From assembly GCF_000504305.1 (NCBI RefSeq), contig NZ_KI632512.1, positions 27,307 through 91,306 of the forward strand: DNA of 64,000 nucleotides, in the 5' to 3' direction. Of this stretch, positions 15,849 to 24,620 are shown piece after piece. The notes beneath the pieces were generated by a model. The model made no database searches, was not told the origin of the DNA, and was given only the letters and a program-made list of their open reading frames with translations. Each line of letters starts with the position of its first letter. The first letter of the stretch is position 1. Both the position numbers and the translations under genes were made by a program. The DNA comes from Nitratidesulfovibrio termitidis HI1. Lineage in GTDB: Bacteria > Desulfobacterota > Desulfovibrionia > Desulfovibrionales > Desulfovibrionaceae.

Positions 15849-17870
15849 ATGGACGCCCATCTGTTCCGCCGCGTCTGCCGGGCGCTGGTTCCGCTGCTGG
15901 CCGGGTGCCGCATCGAAAAGATCCACGCGCCCGCGCCGGACATTCACTCCCTCACCATCTTCGTCGCCGGGCGCAAACAGGTGCTGGTGCTGCGCCACGG
16001 TCGCCGCGCGCCGTTGCTGTACCTGGCCGCGCACAAGCCGCCCAATCCTGCCCGGCCCGACGCCCAGGTCATGCTGCTGCGCAAGCATCTGGCAGGGCGC
16101 CGCGTGGTCTGGGCCGGGTGCGACTGGCCCCGGCGCAGGCTGGCCCTGCGCATGGCGCCGCCAGTTGGCCCGACGAATGGCCTGGCGCATGGCCTGACGA
16201 ATGGCCCGGTGAATGGCCCGGTGAATGGACAGACGAGCGGCCCGACGAATGTGCAGACGAGCGGGCTGGCGGACGGGCAGGGCGCCCTGGTGCTGCTGGA
16301 CCTGCGCGAGGGCATGCACCTCGTGGATGCGTTGCCCCACGATTTCGGTATGGACCCTGTCTGGCCGCAATTGCCGCCTCCTTCGCAGCCGGACGCGCTG
16401 CGGGCGGCCCTGCGTGCGTTGTGCGACGGTGCCGCCACCGGGGCCGACCCGGTGCTCACCCCGGCCCTGCGGCGCACCCTGACCGCGCTCGTGGGCGATG
16501 GGCAGCCTTGCACCCCCCCCGACAACTCCCCGGCTCCCTTCTCCGATGCATTCGCCAACGCCCCGGAAGACGGCATGCTTGACGCCTGCGCCTTGCTGGT
16601 GGACCTGGATTCCGGCGAGGGCGACGTCTTCCTGTACCGCCAGGCCAACGAATCGCCAGACGGGGGCGACGGGGCCGACGGGCCGGGCGAACCCGACGAG
16701 CTTTCCGCCTGGCCTCTGCCCGCATCCCTGCGCGGCAACCGGACGGAGGAAGTGCACGAATCCGCGCTGGATGGAGCCGCCATTCTGGGCGAAGCCGCCG
16801 CGTTCACCGGCCTTGCCGATACCGCGCGCACGGAGGCCGCAACCCCGTTCAAGACGGAAGCCAAGCGGCTGCGCCGCCTGCTGGCCAAACTGGACGACGA
16901 GGAGCGCCGTCTGCGTGGCCTGCTGGACCAGCGGGCCGATGGCATGGCCCTGCAAGCGGTGCTCTATCGATACGCACCGGATGCCCGCCTGCCGGAGGTG
17001 ACGGTGCCCGACGGGAACTTGTCCGAGACGGCAGGGGGGAAGGAGATGGATGGCGGGACATCGCCCTCGGCGGGTGGCCACGACGAGGACTCCAGCTGTG
17101 CCTTGCGCACCATTCGGCTCGACCCGCTGCTGACCGTGCGCGAGAACATGGCCGCCATGTTCCACCGGTCCGACCGGGGGGCACGCGGCCTTGCCATCCT
17201 AAAGCGCCGCCGGGCGGACGTTGCCCGCGACCTGGCGACCGCCGAGCAGGCCGCAGCCATGCCCCCCGGTGGCGGGCTGCCTCCGGTGCAGTCCCGTTTC
17301 GCGCCCGCGCCTGGCCTTCCTGGCCCCGGCGGCAAGAAGGGCAAGGCCGACAAGTCCACCTCCGGTTCCCGCAGGCACCCCCGCGACGCCGGAACCGGCA
17401 GCGACGTGCAGCGCTTTCGCAGTTCCGACGGCTTTCTGCTGCTGCGGGGGCGGTGCGCCGCAGGCAACGCGGAACTGCTGCGCATTGCCTCGCCCTTCGA
17501 CTGGTGGCTGCATGCCGAGGACGGCCCCAGCGCGCACCTGATCATCCGGCGCGACCACCCGGCGCACCAGGTGCCGGAACGCACCCTGGCCGAGGCCGCC
17601 ACGCTGGTGGCGGTGAAAAGCTGGCAGCGCAACGCCGCTCATGCCCGGATCATGGTGGCCCTGGTGCGTGACGTGCGCGCCGTGAAGGGTGCCGCTCCCG
17701 GTGCGGTGCGGGTCGACGCGGTTGCCCGGTCCCTTTCCGTGGAACCCGATGCGGCGCTGGAAGGCTCCCTGCGTCTGGACCCCGGTGAGGTTCGCGGCGG
17801 AGACGACCCGTCCCCCGCCCCAAAGCCTTTCCGTGCCGCCTCCGGCAAGGGGCGCGGCGGGCGGCGCTGA
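15849..17870 (+). CDS. NFACT-family protein (RqcH/Rqc2-like, fibronectin-binding type)
   Basis: This encodes 673 residues from ATG 15849 (GGAAACGACG upstream). The N-terminal part (MDAHLFRRVCRALVPLLAGCRIEKIHAPAPDIHSLTIF) is an NFACT-N start. The C-terminal part has NFACT-R/DUF814: RFRSSDGFLLLRGRCAAGNAELL, SPFDWWLHAEDGPSAHLII and ERTLAEAATLVAVKSWQRNAAHARI. In Firmicutes the homologue RqcH adds Ala tails to stalled nascent chains on 50S subunits; that role here is inferred. Two low-complexity inserts are unusual: a Gly/Thr/Asn repeat at about residues 104-140 and a Gly/Lys/Pro stretch before NFACT-R. A weak hairpin overlaps the stop. Confidence 0.8.
   Translation: MDAHLFRRVCRALVPLLAGCRIEKIHAPAPDIHSLTIFVAGRKQVLVLRHGRRAPLLYLAAHKPPNPARPDAQVMLLRKHLAGRRVVWAGCDWPRRRLALRMAPPVGPTNGLAHGLTNGPVNGPVNGQTSGPTNVQTSGLADGQGALVLLDLREGMHLVDALPHDFGMDPVWPQLPPPSQPDALRAALRALCDGAATGADPVLTPALRRTLTALVGDGQPCTPPDNSPAPFSDAFANAPEDGMLDACALLVDLDSGEGDVFLYRQANESPDGGDGADGPGEPDELSAWPLPASLRGNRTEEVHESALDGAAILGEAAAFTGLADTARTEAATPFKTEAKRLRRLLAKLDDEERRLRGLLDQRADGMALQAVLYRYAPDARLPEVTVPDGNLSETAGGKEMDGGTSPSAGGHDEDSSCALRTIRLDPLLTVRENMAAMFHRSDRGARGLAILKRRRADVARDLATAEQAAAMPPGGGLPPVQSRFAPAPGLPGPGGKKGKADKSTSGSRRHPRDAGTGSDVQRFRSSDGFLLLRGRCAAGNAELLRIASPFDWWLHAEDGPSAHLIIRRDHPAHQVPERTLAEAATLVAVKSWQRNAAHARIMVALVRDVRAVKGAAPGAVRVDAVARSLSVEPDAALEGSLRLDPGEVRGGDDPSPAPKPFRAASGKGRGGRR
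16159..16280 (+). repeat. Degenerate tandem repeat inside the NFACT gene
   Basis: Short units based on gtgaatggcccg and relatives encode a GPTNG/GPVNG-like repeat between N-terminal subdomains. Two units at about 16200-16223 are identical. It keeps frame, so it is a variable-length linker and not a disruption. Confidence 0.6.
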
Positions 17871-17890
17871 GCCGCCATCCTTCGGTTTTT
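17860..17890 (+). terminator. Weak terminator after the NFACT gene
   Basis: GGCGGC/GCCGCC (17860-17865 with 17871-17876) forms a stem across the stop codon, and ttttt follows only after nine further bases. The gap makes it weak. Confidence 0.35.
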
Positions 17891-18033
17891 CCCCATGCCT
17901 GTCCGGCTGTATCGCCGTGTTGACCGAGGTACGGCATACCGCATACAGTCCGCCACGACCTTGCGGAGGTCCACGGGGTGTCCGTGCCGCTGGCGCGGGG
18001 TTGTGGGAACAGCGGGGGGAAGGGATTTCGCAC

Positions 18034-19479
18034 ATGCTCAGGCGCATGCGGTCTTTGCTCGGCCTTGCGGAGGAAGGCGACCAGTCTTCCCGCGCTCCGT
18101 CGGCGGCAAGCGGACAAGTGGCGGGAACGTCGGCGTCCGACGTGCCGCGCGGCACCTCCGCGCAGGGAGCCTCGCCATCCGTGCAGGAGGGCACGCCCTG
18201 CGGCCCGGCGCTGCTGGTGGCCCGACAGCCGGTGTTCGACGCCTCGGGAGAGGTGTGGGGCTATGAACTGCTGTTCCGCTGTCCCGATTCCCCCGAACAT
18301 TGCGGCAGTGACGTGGACGCCAGCGTGGCCACCGCGTCGGTCATCGCCGACGGCTTCGCCATGACCCGTCCGGCCCTTGGGCAGGGCCAGCGCCTGCTGG
18401 TGAATTTCGCCGAGGACATGCTGCTGGCGGGCACGCCGCGCATTCTGCCCGCCGACGTGTGCGGGGTGGAGGTGCTGGAAACGGTGTCCGCCACCGAGGC
18501 CATGCAGCAGGTTCTTTCCGACCTCAAGGCAGAGGGCTACCTGATCGTGGTGGACGACTACGCGGGCCAGCCCGACATGGACGCGCTGCTGGATATCGCG
18601 GACATCGTCAAGGTCGACGTGCTGGGCCGTCCGTTGGCGGACCTGGCCCGTGACGTGGCCGCCCTGCGCCCCCGCCAGTGTCTGATGCTGGCGGAAAAGG
18701 TGGAAGACCTTGCCACGCACAGGCAGTGCGAGGCCCTGGGCTTTTCGCTGTTCCAGGGATTCTTTTTCAGCAGGCCGGAACTGGTGCACGGCAGGCGGCT
18801 GGACAGTTCGCAGGCGGCCAAGATGCGCCTGTTGGCCACGCTGGCCCGCGAGGACGTGAACATCAAGGCCGCCGCCGAGGTGATCCGGTCTGACGCGGCC
18901 CTTTCGTACAAGCTGCTGCGCTACATCAATTCCGTGCACTTCGGGCTGCCGGTCAAGGTCACGTCCATCCAGCACGGCATCTCGCTGCTGGGCACGCGCA
19001 ACCTGGTGCAATGGTTGTGCGTCACCGTGCTTTCCGAATTCGATACCGGGCCCATGGCGCGCGAACTCATCGCCGTTTCCGCCCTGCGCGCCAAGTTTCT
19101 GGAACTGTGTGCGACCCGGGCCCTGTTGCGGGCGGGACAAGCAGGAGCAGGGGCGTTGGGCCCGGGACAGGCCCAGCCCGTTCCGCAATCGGGGGCGCTG
19201 TTCATGCTCGGGCTGTTCTCGCTGCTGGAACCCCTGTTGTGCCTGCCGCTGGCGGAACTGCTGCGTTCCCTGCCGCTGGTGGACGACCTGACCGAGGCCC
19301 TTGCCACGCACACCGGCCCCTATGCGCCGTGGCTGGAGTTGATGGAACATTACGAACGGGGCCGCTGGGATGATGTGCTGGCCAGCGGTGCGGCCATGGG
19401 CCTTACCCAGGCGGACCTGGCCGTGGCCTATGCGGGTGCGCTGGAATGGAGCGCCTTCTTTCACGACAGCCGGGAGTAG
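18034..19479 (+). CDS. EAL-like plus HDOD domain signalling protein (YuxH type)
   Basis: This encodes 481 residues from ATG 18034 (gggggaaggg upstream); ATG 18046 is an alternative. A low-complexity N-terminal stretch of about 50 residues precedes LLVARQPVFDASGEVWGYELLFRC, an EAL-type start, but the catalytic EAL signature is changed and metal ligands are not evident (ETVSATEAMQQVLSDLKAEGYLIVVDDY). The HDOD domain follows (AKMRLLATLAREDVNIKAAAEVIRSDAALSYKLLRYINSVHFG). Such proteins usually do not hydrolyse c-di-GMP and act in regulation; the target is unknown. The stop is 2 bp before sdaA, so they are co-transcribed. Confidence 0.8.
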   Translation: MLRRMRSLLGLAEEGDQSSRAPSAASGQVAGTSASDVPRGTSAQGASPSVQEGTPCGPALLVARQPVFDASGEVWGYELLFRCPDSPEHCGSDVDASVATASVIADGFAMTRPALGQGQRLLVNFAEDMLLAGTPRILPADVCGVEVLETVSATEAMQQVLSDLKAEGYLIVVDDYAGQPDMDALLDIADIVKVDVLGRPLADLARDVAALRPRQCLMLAEKVEDLATHRQCEALGFSLFQGFFFSRPELVHGRRLDSSQAAKMRLLATLAREDVNIKAAAEVIRSDAALSYKLLRYINSVHFGLPVKVTSIQHGISLLGTRNLVQWLCVTVLSEFDTGPMARELIAVSALRAKFLELCATRALLRAGQAGAGALGPGQAQPVPQSGALFMLGLFSLLEPLLCLPLAELLRSLPLVDDLTEALATHTGPYAPWLELMEHYERGRWDDVLASGAAMGLTQADLAVAYAGALEWSAFFHDSRE

Positions 19480-19481
19480 GA

Positions 19482-20861
19482 ATGCAACCCCTGGTCGCCA
19501 CCATAGAAACGTCGCTGTTCGACATGTTCGAGGCCGGTCCCGGTCCGTCCAGTTCCCATACAATCGGCCCCATGAAGGCCGGGCACGACTTCCGCACCCT
19601 GTGCGCGGCCCTGCCGCCAGAGATGCTGGCGCGCGCGGCGGACATCCGGGTGCGCCTGTTCGGATCGCTGAGCGCCACCGGCATGGGCCACGGCACCACC
19701 GGCGCGGTGCTGGCCGGACTGCTGGGCCACCGGCCCGCCACCTGCCCGCCGGGGCTGCTGGAATCCTTGCCCGCGCTGCCGGAAGGGGAACGCACCCTGC
19801 GCCTGGGCCCGGCGGCTCTGGTGCTTGCCGAAGGCACGGTGCGGCGCGACGCGGTGCAGCATGCCCATCCCTTCAGCAACACGCTGGTCATGGAACTGCT
19901 GGACGCGCACGGCGCGGTGCTGTGCGAGCGCGAATACTATTCCGTGGGCGGCGGGTTCATCCAGTGGAAGGGCTGGCAGCCCGAAGAACGCGGCAGGCCC
20001 GCGCACCCTTACCGCAGCATGGCGCAACTGCGCGCGCGGCTGGTGGAAACCGGGCTGACCATCCACGAACTGATCCTGGAAAACGAAATGGCGGTCACCG
20101 GCGTGGGCCGCGCCGCCATTCTGGACCGGCTTGCCGCCATCATCGAACTGATGGAGGCCAGCGTGCGGCGCGGCATAGAGGACGGGGGCCCGTTGCCGGG
20201 CACCCTGGGGGTGCACCGCAAGGCCCGCGTGTTGCTGATGCGCGCCGAGCGCCTGCCCAACGAGGTGGACGCCTTTCTGGGGCGGCTGAACGCCTACGCC
20301 TTTGCCGCCGCCGAAGAGAACGCGTCGGGCGGGGTCATCGTCACCGCGCCCACCTGCGGCGCGGCAGGGGTGATGCCCGCGCTGCTCTATGCCATGCGCC
20401 ACGACCTTGCCATCGGCGACCGGGCCGTGCGCGAGGGGGTGCTGGCATCGGCGGCGGTGGGCTTTCTGGCCAAGCACAACGCGGGCATTGCCGGGGCAGA
20501 GGTTGGCTGCCAGGGCGAGGTGGGCGTGGCGTCCGCCATGGCCGCCGCCATGCTGGCCCACGCGCGCGGCAACCCGGTGCACGTGGTGGAGAACGCGGCG
20601 GAAATCGCCCTGGAACACCACCTGGGGCTGACCTGCGACCCGGTGGGCGGCTACGTGCAGATTCCCTGCATCGAACGCAACGCCGTGGGCGCGGTGAAGG
20701 CCTACAACGCCTGCCTGCTGGCCACCTGCGAAGACCCGCGCCACCACCGGGTGACCCTGGACAGCGTCATCGCGGCCATGGCCGAGATAGGGCGCGACAT
20801 GAACGCCAAGTTCAAGGAAACGTCCTCCGGCGGGCTTGCGGTCAGCGTTGTGGAGTGCTGA
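19482..20861 (+). CDS. sdaA: L-serine ammonia-lyase, iron-sulfur dependent, single chain
   Basis: This encodes 459 residues, starting 2 bp after the EAL-HDOD gene (gggagtagga overlaps its stop). It deaminates L-serine to pyruvate and ammonia in the cytoplasm. The beta-type domain begins with GPGPSSSHTIGPM, a hallmark of the family. The alpha-type domain carries APTCGAAGVMP, GCQGEVGVASAMAA and LTCDPVGGYVQIPCIERNA, with cysteines for the [4Fe-4S] cluster. Length and order agree with one-chain bacterial enzymes. A strong terminator follows. Confidence 0.93.
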   Translation: MQPLVATIETSLFDMFEAGPGPSSSHTIGPMKAGHDFRTLCAALPPEMLARAADIRVRLFGSLSATGMGHGTTGAVLAGLLGHRPATCPPGLLESLPALPEGERTLRLGPAALVLAEGTVRRDAVQHAHPFSNTLVMELLDAHGAVLCEREYYSVGGGFIQWKGWQPEERGRPAHPYRSMAQLRARLVETGLTIHELILENEMAVTGVGRAAILDRLAAIIELMEASVRRGIEDGGPLPGTLGVHRKARVLLMRAERLPNEVDAFLGRLNAYAFAAAEENASGGVIVTAPTCGAAGVMPALLYAMRHDLAIGDRAVREGVLASAAVGFLAKHNAGIAGAEVGCQGEVGVASAMAAAMLAHARGNPVHVVENAAEIALEHHLGLTCDPVGGYVQIPCIERNAVGAVKAYNACLLATCEDPRHHRVTLDSVIAAMAEIGRDMNAKFKETSSGGLAVSVVEC

Positions 20862-20892
20862 CCGGGTATTTGTTTCCGGCATCCGAAAAGAG

Positions 20893-20930
20893 AGCGGCGT
20901 CCATCCCCTGAAGGATGGACGCCGCTTTTA
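20893..20930 (+). terminator. Rho-independent terminator of sdaA
   Basis: A 14-bp perfect stem, AGCGGCGTCCATCC with GGATGGACGCCGCT, is followed by TTTATT. It precedes structured repeat copy 1; a further AGCAGCC/GGCTGCT hairpin (20945-20961) lies between the two. Confidence 0.9.
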
Positions 20931-20962
20931 TTCACGCTGCTGGCAGCAGCCTAAGGGCTGCT

Positions 20963-21160
20963 CGCAAAATTAGGATTTTTGTTCGCTGGCGAGGAAAACG
21001 AGCCTGCCATGAGGGAGTATACTCTTATCGTATTCGACCGACATGGCAGGCGAAGTTTGACCGCGTTGCGCACGATGTCCGTAGGGCTCGCAAGCTCGCC
21101 CAACGGCCACGCTTCGCGCCCTTCGGGTCGGACGCCAGCGGGCAAAAGGACAATTTTGCG
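20963..21160 (-). repeat. Structured 3'-end repeat, copy 1 (after gap)
   Basis: 198 bp, beginning 6 bp after the gap stop in the gap sense. The outer arms CGCAAAATT and AATTTTGCG pair, as do GCCCGCTGGCG and CGCCAGCGAAC. The core hairpin GCCTGCCATG/CATGGCAGGC encloses the palindrome GAGTATACTC. An extra hairpin module (CCGTTGGGCG to CCCTACGG in the gap sense) lies in the left arm, inverted with respect to copies 3 and 4. It lies between the convergent sdaA and gap genes. See also 27798, 60193 and 63262. Confidence 0.85.
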
Positions 21161-21166
21161 TCAGGC

Positions 21167-22165
21167 CTACAGGTCCTTGCCGACCATGCGCAGCAGCCGC
21201 ACCAACTGGTTGGTGAAGCCCGCTTCGTTGTCGTACCAGATGATCAGCTTCAGCATGGTGCCGCCGATCACGCTGGTGCACAGCGCGTCCACCACGCCGC
21301 CGTAAGTGGAGCCCATGTAGTCCACGGACACCAGCGGCTCTTCGGTGTAGCCCATGTTGCCCAGCAGCGGACCCTCGGCCGCGGCCTTCAGCAGGGCGTT
21401 CACCTCTGCCACGCTGGTGGGGCGTTCCAGTTCGCAGGTCAGGTCCACCAGCGACACGTTGGGGGTGGGCACGCGCACGGCCATGCCGTCCAGCTTGCCC
21501 GCCAGCGCGGGAATGACCAGCGTGGTGGCCTTGGCCGCCCCGGTGGTGGTGGGGATCATGGACAGCGCGGCGGCACGGGCGCGGCGCGGATCCTTGTGCG
21601 AACCGTCCAGGATGCGCTGGCTCATGGTGTACGAGTGCACCGTGGTCATCAGGCCGTGCTTGATGCCGAATGCCTCGTGGATGGTCTTGGCGGCAGGAGC
21701 CAGACAGTTGGTGGTGCACGAGGCGGCGGAGATCACGTCGTGCTTCGCCGGGTCGTAGTCGCCATGGTTCACGCCCATGACCACGGTGACGTCGGCGTCC
21801 TTGGCCGGGGCGCTGATGACGGACTTCTTCGCGCCGCAGGCCAGGTGCTGCGCAAGGCCCGCGCGGTCCTTGATGGTGCCGGTGGTTTCCACCGAGATGT
21901 CGATGCCGAGGTCCTTCCACTTCCAGTCGCCCGCGCGTTCGCGGGTGACGGTGATGCGGCGGCCGTTGACGATGAGCCCGGCGTCGTCGTGGGCCACTTC
22001 GCCCCGGAAGGTGCCATGGCACGAATCGTACTTGAACAGGCGCGCCAGCGAGGCGTTGTCGGCGCGAGCATTGATGGCCACCACGCCAAGGTCGTCGGTA
22101 TCGGCCAGCAGTCTGACGAGGTAGCGGCCAATGCGGCCGAAACCGTTCATCCCAAGCTTGATCAT
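21167..22165 (-). CDS. gap: Glyceraldehyde-3-phosphate dehydrogenase, type I
   Basis: This encodes 332 residues. It oxidises and phosphorylates glyceraldehyde-3-phosphate to 1,3-bisphosphoglycerate with NAD(P). The N-terminal Rossmann motif is MNGFGRIGRYLVR, and ASCTTNCLAP contains the catalytic Cys. Also present are HSYTMSQRILDG and the C-terminal WYDNEAGFTNQ. Ala replaces the more usual Asp in the cofactor region (INARADNASLA), so preference for NAD is not certain. It follows fba by 21 bp in one operon. Structured repeat copy 1 starts 6 bp after its stop. Confidence 0.93.
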   Translation of the reverse strand: MIKLGMNGFGRIGRYLVRLLADTDDLGVVAINARADNASLARLFKYDSCHGTFRGEVAHDDAGLIVNGRRITVTRERAGDWKWKDLGIDISVETTGTIKDRAGLAQHLACGAKKSVISAPAKDADVTVVMGVNHGDYDPAKHDVISAASCTTNCLAPAAKTIHEAFGIKHGLMTTVHSYTMSQRILDGSHKDPRRARAAALSMIPTTTGAAKATTLVIPALAGKLDGMAVRVPTPNVSLVDLTCELERPTSVAEVNALLKAAAEGPLLGNMGYTEEPLVSVDYMGSTYGGVVDALCTSVIGGTMLKLIIWYDNEAGFTNQLVRLLRMVGKDL

Positions 22166-22186
22166 GAGTCCGTTCCCCTGAGACGG

Positions 22187-23110
22187 TTAGATCTTGTTCG
22201 AGCAGCCCAGCACGTTGCGAATCTTGTGCTGCACCATGTTCTTTACGGCGTCGCGCGCGGGCTTCAGGTACGCGCGCGGGTCGAAGTCAGCCGGTTTTTC
22301 CATGAAATGCTTGCGGATGGTGGCGGTCATGGCCAGGCGGATGTCGGTGTCGATGTTGATCTTGCACACGCCGAAGGTGGCCGCCTTGCGCAGCAGGTCC
22401 TCGGGCACGCCCTTGGCGCTGCCCACCTTGCCGCCGTAGGTGTTGGCCATGTCCACGAATTCCTGCGGCACGCTGGAGGCGCCATGCAGCACCAGCGGGT
22501 AGCCGGGCAGCATGCTGGTGATCTTTTCCAGCCGCGCGAAGTCCAGCCTGGCCTCGCCCGTGAATTTGTAGGCCCCGTGGCTGGTGCCGATGGCGATGGC
22601 CAGCGAATCGCAGCCGGTGCGCTTCACGAAGTCCACGGCCTGGTCGGGGTCGGTGTACACCGAATGTTCGGCGGACACTTCGTCCTCCACGCCCGCCAAC
22701 TGGCCCAGTTCCGCTTCCACCCACACGCCGCGCGCGTGGGCGTATTCGACGACCTGCTTCGTGACGGCGATGTTCTCTTCGTACGGCAGATGCGAGCCGT
22801 CGTACATGACCGAGGTGAAGCCGCCGTCGATGCAGTCCTTGCAGATGTTGAAGTCCTGGCCGTGGTCAAGGTGCAGCACCACCGGCAGGTCGGTGTCCAG
22901 CAGGGCCGCCTCGATGAGCTTCACGATGTAGTTCTGCCCGGCGTACTTGCGGGCGCCGGCGGAAACCTGAAGGATCAGTGGGGCCTTTTCTTCACCGGCC
23001 GCCTGCATGATGCCCTGGATGATTTCCATGTTGTTCACGTTGAAGGCGCCGATGGCGTACCCTTCCTTGTAGGCCCGCTCGAACATCTGCTTGGGACCGG
23101 TCAGCGGCAT
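22187..23110 (-). CDS. fba: Fructose-1,6-bisphosphate aldolase, class II
   Basis: This encodes 307 residues from ATG 23110 (GCAGGAGGAATCC upstream). It is the zinc-dependent aldolase for fructose-1,6-bisphosphate, cytoplasmic. Visible are the HLDHGQD metal motif near residue 80, MYDGSHLPYEENI, GTSHGAYKF with another zinc His, and LVLHGASSVP. It is first in the fba-gap operon, a glycolytic and gluconeogenic pair. The frame upstream of 23110 is open for nearly 100 codons but lacks conservation and a ribosome site. Confidence 0.93.
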   Translation of the reverse strand: MPLTGPKQMFERAYKEGYAIGAFNVNNMEIIQGIMQAAGEEKAPLILQVSAGARKYAGQNYIVKLIEAALLDTDLPVVLHLDHGQDFNICKDCIDGGFTSVMYDGSHLPYEENIAVTKQVVEYAHARGVWVEAELGQLAGVEDEVSAEHSVYTDPDQAVDFVKRTGCDSLAIAIGTSHGAYKFTGEARLDFARLEKITSMLPGYPLVLHGASSVPQEFVDMANTYGGKVGSAKGVPEDLLRKAATFGVCKINIDTDIRLAMTATIRKHFMEKPADFDPRAYLKPARDAVKNMVQHKIRNVLGCSNKI

Positions 23111-23442
23111 GGATTCCTCCTGCTGCGCCGGACGGGCGTGATGCCTGCTGGTCCGGCGGTGGAAATGATTTCGTCGGTCGCGTCCCGCCGGAGGGGCCCT
23201 GCGGGTGTGGCGCGCGCGATCCGGGCTGCCTTCGGAAGGCCCGTCCGTGAACCTGTCCGGGGCCTGTCCGTAAAGACGCAGCCGCGCATGATGCCATGGC
23301 GCAGGGGGCGGGGGTGGCCTCTCGACGAAGGCGCGGGAAAGATACCCGAATCCGTGAAAAAAATAAAGATGGGCCGCGCAAGGCGGCCCGTCCTTCACGC
23401 GAAAGGGAGCAAAAGAGGGGGAGTGGCCCTGCGCGGGGCCGC
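23111..23442. other. Intergenic region upstream of fba
   Basis: This 332-bp region contains the fba promoter and leader, though no clear -35/-10 is visible, and the surE terminator at 23357-23389. I see no gene in it. Confidence 0.5.
23357..23389 (-). terminator. Rho-independent terminator of surE
   Basis: On the minus strand the stem GGGCCGC/GCGGCCC (23389-23371) is followed by atctttattttttt. It is 54 bp beyond the surE stop. Confidence 0.8.
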
Positions 23443-24258
23443 TTACGCCTCGCCGCCGCCAGCCCCGCTGCCCGTCTCGTTGCCGGTCCCGTTACCGCCA
23501 GCCCCGTCGCCCTGCACCCTGGACAGCACGTCCATGGCGGCGTGGTCGGTGAAGTCGAAGCGCAGCGGGGTAAGGGTGATCCACCCTTCGGTCAACAGGG
23601 CGCGGTCTGTGCCGGGGGCCACGGTTTCCGGCGGAATGACGCCGTTCAGCCACCAGTACGAGCCGCCGCGCGGGTCCGTCCGGTGGTCGTACCAGTCCTT
23701 CCACACCGCGCGGGTCTGGGGGCAGGCGCGCACGCCCTTCACCTCGGTCATGGGCAGGGCGGGGTAGTTCAGGTTCACCACGCAGCGGGCGGGCAGGGAC
23801 TGCCAGTCCAGCGTGGCCAGCAGCCCGGCGGCGTGGGCGGCCTGGCCGGAAAGGTCGGCGGGCCGGAACGAGTCGTAGGACACGGCCAGGGCGGGGTAGC
23901 CCATGTGCGCCGCCTCGGTGGCGGCGGACACCGTGCCGGAGTACAGGATGTCCGGCCCCACGTTGGCCCCGGCGTTGATGCCGGACACCACCACGTCGGG
24001 CTTCTTGTCCAGCAGGCACGACAGGCCCAGCTTCACGCAGTCGGTGGGGGTGCCGTACACACCGCGCCCGCGAAAGCCGTTTTCGTGAAATTCCTTCACC
24101 CGCAGGGGCAGACTGATGGTCACGGCGTGGCCCACGGCGGACTGTTCGGTGACCGGGGCCACCACGTGCACCTCGTGCCCGGCGTCCAGCAGGGCCTTGT
24201 ACATGGCGCGCAGGCCGGGGGCCTGGATGCCGTCGTCGTTGGTCAGGGCGATGATCAT
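23443..24258 (-). CDS. surE: 5'/3'-nucleotidase SurE
   Basis: This encodes 271 residues from ATG 24258. It dephosphorylates nucleoside monophosphates, a stationary-phase survival factor. The start MIIALTNDDGIQAPGL carries the metal-binding Asp-Asp pair. SGINAGANVGPDILYSGTVSAATEA holds Asn and Gly of the active site. Downstream, SVSYDS-like and VNLNYP segments also match. The last 20 residues are a Gly/Asn-rich tail not usual for the family. It is transcribed alone, divergently from the yhaM-like gene. Confidence 0.92.
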   Translation of the reverse strand: MIIALTNDDGIQAPGLRAMYKALLDAGHEVHVVAPVTEQSAVGHAVTISLPLRVKEFHENGFRGRGVYGTPTDCVKLGLSCLLDKKPDVVVSGINAGANVGPDILYSGTVSAATEAAHMGYPALAVSYDSFRPADLSGQAAHAAGLLATLDWQSLPARCVVNLNYPALPMTEVKGVRACPQTRAVWKDWYDHRTDPRGGSYWWLNGVIPPETVAPGTDRALLTEGWITLTPLRFDFTDHAAMDVLSRVQGDGAGGNGTGNETGSGAGGGEA

Positions 24259-24620
24259 GGGGTATCCTTTCTTCCGGGGCGGCATGATGCAGCCCGCCCC
24301 GTGATGCTGTTGCGTGATGTTTCGGTGCCGTGATGTGCGTCCTGCACGGGTAGGGCGGCGGCCCGAAGGCGGCTGCACGACGGGTGCGTTGCGACAAATC
24401 GCTGTCTGCCATGCTCTGGCATGCTCCGGCATGCTTCATGCTGACAGCGTGCGGGCGCGCACCAGCCGCGTGTCCGGCATGTCTGCGCATTGACAACGTG
24501 GCCGAAAAGCAGGCACCTTGCGGCAAATTGGCCGTCCCCGCGCGGGCGTTTTTCCGCCTGCGTCCCCGGTGTTTTCAATGCCGCCGGGGCAAAGGGCATG
24601 GCCGCTTCCTTACGACGCAC
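24259..24620. other. Divergent promoter region between surE and the yhaM-like gene
   Basis: This 362-bp region has an inverted repeat CGCTGTC/GACAGCG (24400-24406 with 24443-24449) around short direct repeats atgctctggc/atgctccggc (24411-24430), and a CGGGGCGG/CCGCCCCG hairpin at 24276-24302. These may be operators or leader structures. I see no gene in it. Confidence 0.4.

Noticed and set aside
20979-21305. Conserved peptide MREYTLIVFDR.GRRSLT encoded in several repeat copies
   Set aside because: It follows from the repeat's DNA sequence. Copy 3 breaks the frame, one copy changes the start codon and no ribosome site precedes it; the conservation is better explained by RNA structure.
20915-23767. 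950-codon plus-strand frame across gap, fba and surE
   Set aside because: It runs antisense to three clear genes and its product has no recognisable domain; also crosses repeat copy 1.
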